This document shows, one piece after another, positions 33,125 to 41,435 of a stretch of DNA of 64,000 nt. The stretch is from Bacteroidales bacterium (lineage in GTDB: Bacteria; Bacteroidota; Bacteroidia; Bacteroidales; UBA932). Made by a program: the position numbers and the translations under genes. The notes beneath the pieces are model-generated. The model did not search any database. It saw only the letters and a list, made by a program, of their open reading frames with translations, and was not told the DNA's origin. The DNA is taken from the NCBI GenBank assembly GCA_022647615.1, contig JALCKZ010000001.1, forward strand, positions 1,600,178-1,664,177. The letters are read 5' to 3'. The stretch's first letter is position 1. Each line of letters opens with the position of its first letter.

Positions 33125-34285
33125 ATGAAAAAGATATTCCTTGTTGCAGCAGCAGCGCTTTGTGCAGGATTATTCACTGTCACAGCATCTTATGCGCAGT
33201 ATAAGTATGAGTTTACAACTGTAAAAAACAACCCCGCCACGGCTGTAAAAGACCAGGCGAATACTGGTACATGCTGGTGCTTTGCAACTGTCTCTTTCCT
33301 TGAGAGCGAGGCTATTAAGAAGGGTACGGCAGATACAACGCTTGACCTTTCAGAGATGTATATTGTAAGGTGCAATTACATCAGAAGGCTTGAGGATGAT
33401 TACTATCGCAGAGGCAAGGGCAATACCGGTCCCGGCGGAGTAGGGCACCAGGCTCTTTGGGTTATGGATCATTATGGTCTTATGCCGGAAAGTGCCTATC
33501 ATGGAATCAATTACGGGATGGATCATCATGACCATTCAAAACTTCAGGCCTCTCTGGATTCATTGATGGATGTGGCTGTTAAGGAGAAAAATGGCGTCCC
33601 TTATGAGAAAATAAATTCTATTTTGGATAAGTATCTTGGCGCTGTTCCCGATAGTTTTGAATACAAGGGCAAGACCTATACCGCACAAAGTTTCAGAGAT
33701 ATGCTTGGCTTGAAAGGTTCTGATTATATAGAGATTACAAGTTTTTCTCATCATCCTTTCTATGCTCCGACTCCTCTTGAGATTCCTGATAATTTTGATC
33801 ATTATCTGTACCTTAATTTTCCGATAGACGACATGGTGTCTGTTATGAACTATGCTATCAATAAAGGATATACAGTAGGTTGGGATGCTGACATGAGCGA
33901 GACTTATTTTGCTCATCGTAATCACATAGCGGTTTTTGCTCCCGGAGAAAATATCAGGGCTGCAAAGGAGATAAAGTCAAAGTATGTTGAGCAGCCTATA
34001 AACCAGGAAATTAGAGAGAAGATGTTTATGAACTATACAACATCTGATGACCATTTGATGCATATTACGGGAATTGCAAAAGATAAGGAAGGTGTTCAGT
34101 ATTTTATTGTAAAAAATTCCTGGGGCAAGGTTCCGGGCTATAATGAGGACGGATATGACGATGCCTCTGTAAGTTACATAAAGGCAAAGACAATTTCTAT
34201 TCTTGTAAATAAAAATGCTGTTCCTAAAGAGTTGGTTAATAAAGGTTTATATACCATGCTAAGCAACCAGCTTAAAGTAAAATAA
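33125..34285 (+). CDS. Secreted C1 cysteine peptidase, PepC/bleomycin-hydrolase type (2)
   Basis: A 386-residue paralogue of the preceding gene. The signal peptide ends near TASYAQ. The catalytic cysteine is Cys50 in VKDQANTGTCWCFATVSFLE. Here TCWCF replaces the TCWAF of copy 1, adding a second cysteine next to the nucleophile. The catalytic His (DDHLMHITGIAKD) and Asn (VKNSWGKVPG) are present. Overall length and order of conserved segments match copy 1, but most positions outside the motifs differ, so specificities probably differ. The C-terminus is extended by about 10 residues (LYTMLSNQLKVK). pssA follows closely on the same strand. Confidence 0.9.
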   Translation: MKKIFLVAAAALCAGLFTVTASYAQYKYEFTTVKNNPATAVKDQANTGTCWCFATVSFLESEAIKKGTADTTLDLSEMYIVRCNYIRRLEDDYYRRGKGNTGPGGVGHQALWVMDHYGLMPESAYHGINYGMDHHDHSKLQASLDSLMDVAVKEKNGVPYEKINSILDKYLGAVPDSFEYKGKTYTAQSFRDMLGLKGSDYIEITSFSHHPFYAPTPLEIPDNFDHYLYLNFPIDDMVSVMNYAINKGYTVGWDADMSETYFAHRNHIAVFAPGENIRAAKEIKSKYVEQPINQEIREKMFMNYTTSDDHLMHITGIAKDKEGVQYFIVKNSWGKVPGYNEDGYDDASVSYIKAKTISILVNKNAVPKELVNKGLYTMLSNQLKVK

Positions 34286-34312
34286 ATTTGACTTTTAACT
34301 GTCGGGATAATT

Positions 34313-35029
34313 ATGTCTATAAGTAAACATGTACCTAACGCGCTGACTTGCGGCAACTTGATAATGGGTTGCGTTGCAATTGAGTTTGCTGTAGAGTGTA
34401 ATTTTGATTTGGCGCTGATATGCATGCTCATATCTGCCGTGTTTGATTTCTTTGACGGTATGGCGGCAAGGGCGCTAAATGCTCATTCTCCAATTGGGAA
34501 GGATTTGGACTCTTTGGCGGACATGGTTAGCTTTGGAGTATCTCCTGCGCTAATCTTCTCTTACGCAATGGATAGCGGCATTACGGGGAACAGTTTCCTA
34601 ATTTTCTTGCCTCTGCTTATTGCTGCCTTTTCCGCCTTGCGTCTTGCAAAATTTAATACGGATCCCAGACAGGCAACAACTTTTATAGGGCTTGCCACAC
34701 CGGCCAACGCGCTGCTTGTGGCATCCCTGTTTTGCACAAGCAAATTTTATCCGGCAATATGGCATTTCTGGCATGTAGTTCCTTGGCTTCTTGGAGTAAT
34801 TGCGGTAGGGTTATCTCTTCTGCTTGTCAGCGAGATTCCTATGTTCTCCTTTAAGTTTAAGAACTTTACATGGGCTGACAACAAGCTGCGTTTTGTTTTT
34901 CTTGGCATTGTTTTGCTGGAAGCTTTGGCTACTTTGGTACTTGGATTAAGATGGAGTGTTATTGTATTTCTTGCCTTTGCAACGTATATAATTCTCAATC
35001 TTTTGTTGCTGCTAAAGAGAACAGCCTGA
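34313..35029 (+). CDS. pssA: CDP-diacylglycerol-serine O-phosphatidyltransferase
   Basis: A 238-residue inner-membrane enzyme that makes phosphatidylserine, precursor of phosphatidylethanolamine. The CDP-alcohol phosphotransferase signature is exact: DGMAAR, eight residues, then G-KDL-D-SLA-D (DGMAARALNAHSPIG and KDLDSLADM). About seven hydrophobic helices are present. The N-terminal SKHVPNALTCGNLIMGC is typical of Bacteroidota PssA. The start lies 27 bp after the second C1 peptidase, with a 9-mer copy (34299-34307) in the gap. No psd gene follows in this window; a tRNA-Lys on the other strand and a shared terminator end the transcript. Confidence 0.95.
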   Translation: MSISKHVPNALTCGNLIMGCVAIEFAVECNFDLALICMLISAVFDFFDGMAARALNAHSPIGKDLDSLADMVSFGVSPALIFSYAMDSGITGNSFLIFLPLLIAAFSALRLAKFNTDPRQATTFIGLATPANALLVASLFCTSKFYPAIWHFWHVVPWLLGVIAVGLSLLLVSEIPMFSFKFKNFTWADNKLRFVFLGIVLLEALATLVLGLRWSVIVFLAFATYIILNLLLLLKRTA

Positions 35030-35073
35030 CGCTTTAATGCACTTAGTATAAGTTCAGAGCAATTATAGACAAA

Positions 35074-35106
35074 AAAAAAGTCCGGCAAAAAAAACCGGAC
35101 TTTTTT
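35074..35106. terminator. Bidirectional terminator between pssA and tRNA-Lys
   Basis: AAAAAAGTCCGG and CCGGACTTTTTT form a 12-bp stem with an A-rich loop of nine bases. The flanking A- and T-runs serve both directions. Confidence 0.92.
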
Positions 35107-35108
35107 AG

Positions 35109-35181
35109 TGACCTGCCAGGGGATCGAACCCTGGACCCCAACATTAAGAGTGTCGTGCTCTACCAGCTGAGCTAGCAAGTC
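35109..35181 (-). tRNA. tRNA-Lys (anticodon CTT)
   Basis: On the minus strand GACTTGC pairs with GCAGGTC (one G:U) in the acceptor. D-arm TAGCTCAGCTGGTAGAGC; anticodon stem CGACA/TGTTG around CTCTTAA gives CTT, reading AAG. T-arm GGTTCGATCCC. CCA is not encoded. Confidence 0.95.
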
Positions 35182-35291
35182 ATTCCCTTTTGATTTGGGA
35201 TTGCAAAAGTATAAACAAATTCCATTTTATCAAAATTTATTTATGTGATGAAATCTGCCCGCCCATATCATTGATTTAACGTCAAATAATT

Positions 35292-36938
35292 CTATCGCAG
35301 ATAAAAACTAAAAGTACTCCCTTCTTGAGGATTTGAGTCTATGTGAAGCTCGCTTCCCATAAGTTTCAAAATGCTTTTGCATAGTGTCAGTCCCAGTCCC
35401 AGGCCTTGTTTGAATGTGTCCACCTTCTCAAATGGTGCGCAAATTCTTGTTTTATCCTCCTCATTTATCCCAATTCCGGTATCCTTTACATAGAACATAA
35501 TATTGTCATTTTCTGGAGTATAACCAATGGTTATTCCTCCATTTTCCGTGAATTTAAGACCATTTGAAATAAGGGCGGACATAACCTTCTTTAACATTGA
35601 TATATCCGTTGCAATAATATGCTCTTCAGGGGGAAGAGATGTATTTATGTAGAGATTTTTGCGCAGTATGTCTTTAATCGTAAATGCTTGTTCTGCGGCA
35701 TATTCCTTCATCTCCTCTACAAAATTATTCAGGTTAACCTCTTTCTTTCCCGCTTTTACCATGCCGGCGGAATATGTAGATATGCTAAGGATATTTTCCA
35801 GAAGAGTTTTGAGCAGTTCATTATTTTGTTTAATGACCGGCATAAATTGAGAACGCTGAGATTTATCCTCTTCATTAACATATAGGTCTGTAAATCCGAC
35901 AATTGAATTCAGCGGCGTTCTAACTTCATGACTTATGGAATTTAGGAATTCATCGGCTTCTCTCTCAGCCAGCAGCGCCTTTTTATTTAGTTCAGAAAGA
36001 GTTACCTCCTTCTCTTTAAGGTCTGTAATGTCCATGTTAAGGTCAATAAAATATGGAATTTTTCTACTGCCCTGATTTGAACTTATTTCCCCTTTAAAAA
36101 TGTTTACGAGAGTCCACCTTTTTGTTCTGTCAGCACGGTTAATCATTACCGTTGTTGAGAACGGAGGGGTGTCAGATTCCGGTTTAGAATCATTTGCCGC
36201 TTTGGAAATAAACTCTCTAATTTCCTTAAAATCAATTCTGTTAGCTCCTTTGAATTTTCCATCTGAAATTCCGTTGCCGGACTCTCCCAAATTTTTAAAC
36301 CAGGAACCTGTCGCGAATAAAATTTCGCCTTCACTGTTATACGATGCCACTCCGACATTAGAATTGGCTGACGCTGTTCTTAGCCTTTTTTCAATCTCCT
36401 CCTGCTCATCTTCATTGCTCTCTATTCCTGTGATATTTGCGGCAACTACTATGTATGAATATTTTTTCTCTGTAGTTCTGCGTATGATATATTTGAAAAC
36501 ATGCTCTGAATTCTCCGCATTCGCATTATCTGAACCCAAGAAATCAGCGTATCTGTTTAAGAATGTATCTATTTGGCTATTAATACTTTGCCCCGGAGCA
36601 AGATTCTTTATCACGTCGGCAGTGGTGCCATCAAAAGGATTCTCAAACAGATTCACGCAAAGCATGCCTCCGAGAGTTAAATTATTATCTCTCTCCTCTC
36701 CGTTGATTATGATTCTTTCCCTGATTCCGTTTGCATTGTACAAGGCAAAGCTCAATCCTGAATCTTTGCTAATGTTCTCTATCCTGCGCCTGTATTCAAT
36801 AATTTTTCCCCTTAGCTTCTCATTTTTATTTTTGGCCAAAGAGCGCATTACAATTGCAGCCAATAGGGCAACAATCAGGAACACAAGAGTTCCCAACAGC
36901 AAAATGGTACTTGAAGATAAAGTGACTGCGGTATTCAT
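35292..36938 (-). CDS. Membrane-anchored PAS histidine kinase (active)
   Basis: A 548-residue kinase, last in the operon. One N-terminal membrane helix (TILLLGTLVFLIVALLAAIV) is followed by a coiled region, PAS-like regions (about 60-310), HisKA with His337 (SISHEVRTPLNSIVGF) and an HATPase domain (LISNGLKF, KDTGIGI, GLGLGLTLCKSI). There is no periplasmic sensor, so it must sense a cytosolic cue or act with a partner. The upstream gene encodes a related protein of the same size whose phospho-acceptor is lost. The HisKA and HATPase boxes here are intact, so it should autophosphorylate. No receiver domain. The spacing to the upstream gene is 15 bp. Confidence 0.9.
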   Translation of the reverse strand: MNTAVTLSSSTILLLGTLVFLIVALLAAIVMRSLAKNKNEKLRGKIIEYRRRIENISKDSGLSFALYNANGIRERIIINGEERDNNLTLGGMLCVNLFENPFDGTTADVIKNLAPGQSINSQIDTFLNRYADFLGSDNANAENSEHVFKYIIRRTTEKKYSYIVVAANITGIESNEDEQEEIEKRLRTASANSNVGVASYNSEGEILFATGSWFKNLGESGNGISDGKFKGANRIDFKEIREFISKAANDSKPESDTPPFSTTVMINRADRTKRWTLVNIFKGEISSNQGSRKIPYFIDLNMDITDLKEKEVTLSELNKKALLAEREADEFLNSISHEVRTPLNSIVGFTDLYVNEEDKSQRSQFMPVIKQNNELLKTLLENILSISTYSAGMVKAGKKEVNLNNFVEEMKEYAAEQAFTIKDILRKNLYINTSLPPEEHIIATDISMLKKVMSALISNGLKFTENGGITIGYTPENDNIMFYVKDTGIGINEEDKTRICAPFEKVDTFKQGLGLGLTLCKSILKLMGSELHIDSNPQEGSTFSFYLR

Positions 36939-36953
36939 CCTAAAATTTTGCTA

Positions 36954-38591
36954 CTAATTGTTAACTGTTTTTTTTGTAAGGATTCTGCACCAAACGGTGT
37001 TGACATCCTTCCCAAATTTTTTATCAATTTCAAATCCAAGCTTACCTCCCAGCATGTTTGCAAGGTGGTGAGCTATATATATTTCCAGGTTTGTCTTTGC
37101 TAATAATTTTGCCACAGATTTGTAGTTCTCCGGATGCATCTCCTCTTTATTAAGCGGGGTCCCGGTATCAGAGATGGCCATAAACAAATTTGTGCTGCCT
37201 GCATTTGCTCCATCGTCTTCCTCCCTGATTGTAAATGTGATAGTACCGTCTGATGTCCTTTTAGCTGAACTTATGGCTAAATCTCTAAGCAGCTCTTTTA
37301 CCAATCTTATATCCAGTGATACTTTATCATAGCTTGCAGGATGATACTCTATGAATACATTCTCCTTAAGCATTGCCTTGAACTCATTAACAACCTCTGC
37401 AGCAAGGACTCCCGGGTCTATGTCAACTATCTTTGGAATGTAGGCGTCAGACTCAATTCTGGAGATATTTATGACTTCAGAAATTGTAAGAAGAAGTTCT
37501 GCATTGCTTCTGGAAAGATCCTTGAGATATCTCTTTTCATCCTCTTGTTTTGACGCAGAGAATATTTTTGAAGTATCTTCCAGTATATTGTTAAGAGGTT
37601 GCTGAATTTCTGTACTCATATTTGCAATTGACTTATTCTTAAGCGTTTCCGCAGACCTTGTCTTATGCAGGGACTCAAGCAATTTTATCTCTCTCTCAAC
37701 CGGTCCGTCAATGTTGAACAATACAAATTCAATAATCATCTTCCCTTCATCAGGGGAGTATTCAGTCAAAATTCCGTAGAATCTTATGTAGTGTGTTTTT
37801 CCTCCCGACAGGACTTTAATGTTTGCGGTAACGTCAATTTTATTCTTATCATCTGCCGCGCTGCTAATATTATATCCGTAGTATTTTGCGTACTCTTCTT
37901 CATTAAACTGAATGTTTTTTATTCTGTTCATGAAGTTTGTAATCTTCACAAGATCCTCCGGGGGAACATTCTTGAAACTCTCTTTTAAGGAGACGCCTTT
38001 GTTTACGTAAAGCAAATTGTACCAGGCATTTGTAACATTAAAAGTACTATCAAATGCATTTACTGTTGCAACCGCGATATTGGCTTTATCCATGGCAAGC
38101 TGGAACATGCTGTACATGGCGGCCCTTGTGCTGCTTGTAGAGATGTCTTCCGTTTTGTCAATAATAGTACCAATATAACCCTGCTTTTTTGATGCATCTG
38201 TTCCCAGCCTCCTGATTCTGAACAGCAAGTCTGAATAGGTGGAATTTGAAGTGTGGTATTGAGTATCCAGCAGGCCGCTCTCTTTTAGATGGTTTATGTC
38301 ACTTTGCGGTATAACTGTAGAGGCTTTAAAAAGATTGAAATCTTTATAATCTATATTGTCTATGCATTTTAAAATGTTTACGAATTCTGAATTGCCCTCT
38401 TCAACGTCACCGTTCTCCGACAAGGAGAAGAAACCTACCGGCAGACTGCTGTTAAGAGTCTGATATTCATCTCTCACATCGGAAAACTCCCTTGCTGCCT
38501 GCACTCCTTCTCTTCTGAATTTTATCGTTTTAAGAAGCAGCCAGGCAATACAGGAAAGGATGACAATATCTATCAGAATTATGATATACAT
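36954..38591 (-). CDS. Membrane-anchored PAS histidine kinase-like protein (pseudokinase)
   Basis: A 545-residue protein with one N-terminal helix (IIILIDIVILSCIAWLLL), PAS-like regions and a kinase-like C-terminus. In the H box the histidine is replaced by threonine: ANMSTEIQQPLNNIL, Thr327. The N box reads LLRDLAISSAKR without the conserved Asn, G1 is SDTGTPL, and no GxGLGL G2 box is found. It therefore cannot autophosphorylate in the usual way. It has kept full length and fold-level similarity, so it is more likely a regulatory partner than a decaying gene. It lies between an active periplasmic-sensor kinase and an active membrane kinase, and could form heterodimers with either. Confidence 0.87.
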   Translation of the reverse strand: MYIIILIDIVILSCIAWLLLKTIKFRREGVQAAREFSDVRDEYQTLNSSLPVGFFSLSENGDVEEGNSEFVNILKCIDNIDYKDFNLFKASTVIPQSDINHLKESGLLDTQYHTSNSTYSDLLFRIRRLGTDASKKQGYIGTIIDKTEDISTSSTRAAMYSMFQLAMDKANIAVATVNAFDSTFNVTNAWYNLLYVNKGVSLKESFKNVPPEDLVKITNFMNRIKNIQFNEEEYAKYYGYNISSAADDKNKIDVTANIKVLSGGKTHYIRFYGILTEYSPDEGKMIIEFVLFNIDGPVEREIKLLESLHKTRSAETLKNKSIANMSTEIQQPLNNILEDTSKIFSASKQEDEKRYLKDLSRSNAELLLTISEVINISRIESDAYIPKIVDIDPGVLAAEVVNEFKAMLKENVFIEYHPASYDKVSLDIRLVKELLRDLAISSAKRTSDGTITFTIREEDDGANAGSTNLFMAISDTGTPLNKEEMHPENYKSVAKLLAKTNLEIYIAHHLANMLGGKLGFEIDKKFGKDVNTVWCRILTKKTVNN

Positions 38592-38636
38592 TCTCTCTCT
38601 ATTTTAGCATTAAAAAATAGAATGATGCCTATATTT

Positions 38637-41435
38637 TTATTTCAAATCTTTTAATACAAACCAGAACGTTGAGCCCTCGCCCTCATTGGAAATGACTCCA
38701 AGGTCTCCGTTCAAATGTCTAACAATACTCTTGCAAAGTGACAGGCCAAGTCCGGTTCCACTGGAATAATTATCAAATTTTTCAAATCTGTTAAATATTC
38801 TCTCCTGATCTTTTGCAGAAATACCGCATCCGGTATCTTTTACGTAAAAATATATTCCGGTCTCCTGCGGCTGATAACCAAATGTGATTGTTCCGTTCTT
38901 TGTGAACTTAACCGCATTTGAAAGCAGATTAACCATCACCTGGCGGAAGTTCCACTCATCAGTAACAATAGTGCTGTCCTCCAGAGGTATCTCTGCGATA
39001 ATCTCTATATTCTTGGCAGTGAGCTGTTTCTCATTTTGCAGCATGTGGACGGTTGCGGTCTTCAATTCTCTGAACAGACCGTTAAGTTTAACATCATCCT
39101 TTGCAAACGTGTACATTCCGGAATCAATTTTTGCAATTGACAGGATGTTGTTAAACAACTCTATTAATACATTATTGTTTCTCTTAATGATGTTGGTAAT
39201 ATTTGCAATCTCCTTTGGATCTTTCTCCGTAAGAAGCATTTTTGAGAAACCAACTATAGAAGTAAGAGGTGTTCTAATCTCATGGCTAATAGAATTGATA
39301 AATCTGTCGCTATCCTGATAAGCTATATGAGCCTCTTTAACTCTCTTCTCTACAGCAATTTCCTTAACCTTTTCAGATGTAATGTTGAAGTTGATGTCAA
39401 CAACAACAGGACCGGATGCGGCTGAAGTTTCTCTTAAGAATATGCTCTCTCTAATCCATTTGATTCTTCCATTCTGCTGATTCTGAAGCTGAATATCGTT
39501 TGTGAAAGAGCCTGCCTTTCCTTTTATTAACCTTTGCTTGAAGTCTGTAATTGCAGCCTTGTCACCCTCTTTAAAATTAGAATATGACGGCTGAATTAGT
39601 CCGGAACTTGATGCGCTTTCACCAAGATTTCTAAACCAGAATTCAGTTGCATAACCTTCTCCGGTAACTATGTTATAACATGCAATTCCAATATCCGTAG
39701 TGTTAATTGCATAATTAATTAGGGAATCAAGTTTCTCTTTTTGCTCAATCTCCTGAATTTCAGATGTTATATCAGAAATAACCATCATATACTTGTATGG
39801 CGTTCCCATATCTCCTACAACAGGATTTACCATAAAGCTGATTCTCTTTGGCGTGCTGATTTCTCTTGTTACGCCTCTCTTATTTCTGATATCATTGATA
39901 TCACTGTCGTTGAAAATAGAGGAAGTATACAAGTTCTCAGGCAAGTATTTTTCAATAGCGTCTTTTACATCTTTCTCTTTGCTTTTAATTATGCTGAAGA
40001 GCTTGTTGCCGCTTCCGTCATATACTGCAAAATTCAATTCTGATTCATTGAACAAAGAGTTGTATTTCTCATAGACTTTTTTGCTCTGGTTAATATTCTT
40101 TCTGTTTTCAACATTTTGCTTTAAGAAATGGAAATACATGAAAATCAGCCAGAAGAACAGCATCATTCCAAGGATAAACAGTGTGAAGAATCCTGGATGT
40201 CTTGCTAGCCAGCCCTTTACGGTGTTAACGTATCTTACGCCGTAAAAGCTTTTAATGCCGCTTGTAAGCTTAAATCTTTTGAGCGCCATCTTGTTGATTA
40301 CATAATCTCCGTTCTTAAGTACGTAAAGATCAGATGGTGATACGTAATTTTTTCCCTGGTCAAAAATATTGCTGATAATCTCAGTTCCTTTTGCAGCCAG
40401 GATACTTTCAGAAGGGTTGTATCCTCCAACTATATAATTGTTAAAATAATTGAAGGTATTAATGGAGAACAGCGGAGCTTTTAGCTTTGTTGTGAAGATA
40501 GAATCAATCTCATGTTTTGTGTAGGAGCTTCCGCCGCCATCATAATTCCATGCATAAGTAATGAAGGCTGTTTTGGCATCCGCCTTCATAATGACATTCA
40601 AAACGGAATCAGCATTGCTTGTATTCCTCATTATTGAGGAGTATTTTATAGAAGGGTATCCGCTCTTTATAGTCTTCTTTATAAGCTCGCTTGCATATAG
40701 GCTCTCTATGTACGGATTATCTATAAAAACAATCCTGTTTACTTTTGGAGCAATTTTATTGATTAGCTTAAGATTTTCATTTACAGGTGTTTGCGCAACT
40801 ACTCCAAAAAATCTGCTTCTGTATGGCAGGCGCTGGTAATCTATGCCTGCGGATTTGCCTATGCCTGCCGGAACACTTTGTGAAATTCCAAGGGCAACTA
40901 TAGGAATGCCTCCCCATATTCCTGTTAATACTCCCGACAGGTCACAAGTCATTGCGGCATCATCTCCAATCAGCACAATAATATCCGGACGTTTTCCGCC
41001 ATAATCATTAATTATGCGGGCCAGCACTTTTGTTGCATAGCCGTATCCTGATGCGCAATCAAAATTTAGAAAGTATGTGTTGATTCTGTACTCTAAGCTT
41101 TTCTTTTTCAATTGTGAAGAGAGACTGTCCGCAGTATTTCTGGCCCAAAGTATATCAGGGGAGAAAGAGTTGATAATTAATATGTTGTGCGGTACTACCG
41201 GCTGAACGGTTGTCTTCTTTAGACTAGGGACGCTATCATCATCATTCTCTATTGCGTATATAAAATCTCCCTTGTTATGGGTATTGCCCGCATCCTTTGC
41301 TTTCTCATGCAAAGCATATACGCTGTCCTGAATACCAAACTGAGCGTAAGAGCTTGTGCTGCCAAAAGTTACAAGTACTGCTGCAATAATTGCACTAATA
41401 TAAAAACGACTCTTCATTCTTAATAAATTTTTCAT
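38637..41435 (-). CDS. Sensor kinase with ABC-type periplasmic sensor (active)
   Basis: A 932-residue inner-membrane kinase. A signal peptide or anchor is followed by a periplasmic domain (about 80-405) resembling the type 1 substrate-binding fold of the ABC_sub_bind group (ILIINSFSPDILWARNTADS, DIIVLIGDDAAM, GIPIVALGIS). One membrane helix follows near 432-452 (FFTLFILGMMLFFWLIFMYF), then PAS-like regions, HisKA with His718 (SISHEIRTPLTSIVGF) and an HATPase domain with NLLSNAVKFT, DTGCGIS and GTGLGLSLCKSIV. The enzyme should be active. Its ATG overlaps the upstream stop by four bases (ATGA). The upstream gene has the same sensor architecture but a dead kinase core. Confidence 0.9.
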   Translation of the reverse strand: MKNLLRMKSRFYISAIIAAVLVTFGSTSSYAQFGIQDSVYALHEKAKDAGNTHNKGDFIYAIENDDDSVPSLKKTTVQPVVPHNILIINSFSPDILWARNTADSLSSQLKKKSLEYRINTYFLNFDCASGYGYATKVLARIINDYGGKRPDIIVLIGDDAAMTCDLSGVLTGIWGGIPIVALGISQSVPAGIGKSAGIDYQRLPYRSRFFGVVAQTPVNENLKLINKIAPKVNRIVFIDNPYIESLYASELIKKTIKSGYPSIKYSSIMRNTSNADSVLNVIMKADAKTAFITYAWNYDGGGSSYTKHEIDSIFTTKLKAPLFSINTFNYFNNYIVGGYNPSESILAAKGTEIISNIFDQGKNYVSPSDLYVLKNGDYVINKMALKRFKLTSGIKSFYGVRYVNTVKGWLARHPGFFTLFILGMMLFFWLIFMYFHFLKQNVENRKNINQSKKVYEKYNSLFNESELNFAVYDGSGNKLFSIIKSKEKDVKDAIEKYLPENLYTSSIFNDSDINDIRNKRGVTREISTPKRISFMVNPVVGDMGTPYKYMMVISDITSEIQEIEQKEKLDSLINYAINTTDIGIACYNIVTGEGYATEFWFRNLGESASSSGLIQPSYSNFKEGDKAAITDFKQRLIKGKAGSFTNDIQLQNQQNGRIKWIRESIFLRETSAASGPVVVDINFNITSEKVKEIAVEKRVKEAHIAYQDSDRFINSISHEIRTPLTSIVGFSKMLLTEKDPKEIANITNIIKRNNNVLIELFNNILSIAKIDSGMYTFAKDDVKLNGLFRELKTATVHMLQNEKQLTAKNIEIIAEIPLEDSTIVTDEWNFRQVMVNLLSNAVKFTKNGTITFGYQPQETGIYFYVKDTGCGISAKDQERIFNRFEKFDNYSSGTGLGLSLCKSIVRHLNGDLGVISNEGEGSTFWFVLKDLK

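Noticed and set aside
36100..36957. 285-codon frame on the plus strand
   Set aside because: Antisense to a histidine kinase gene; Ser/Leu/Ile-rich shadow translation without motifs.
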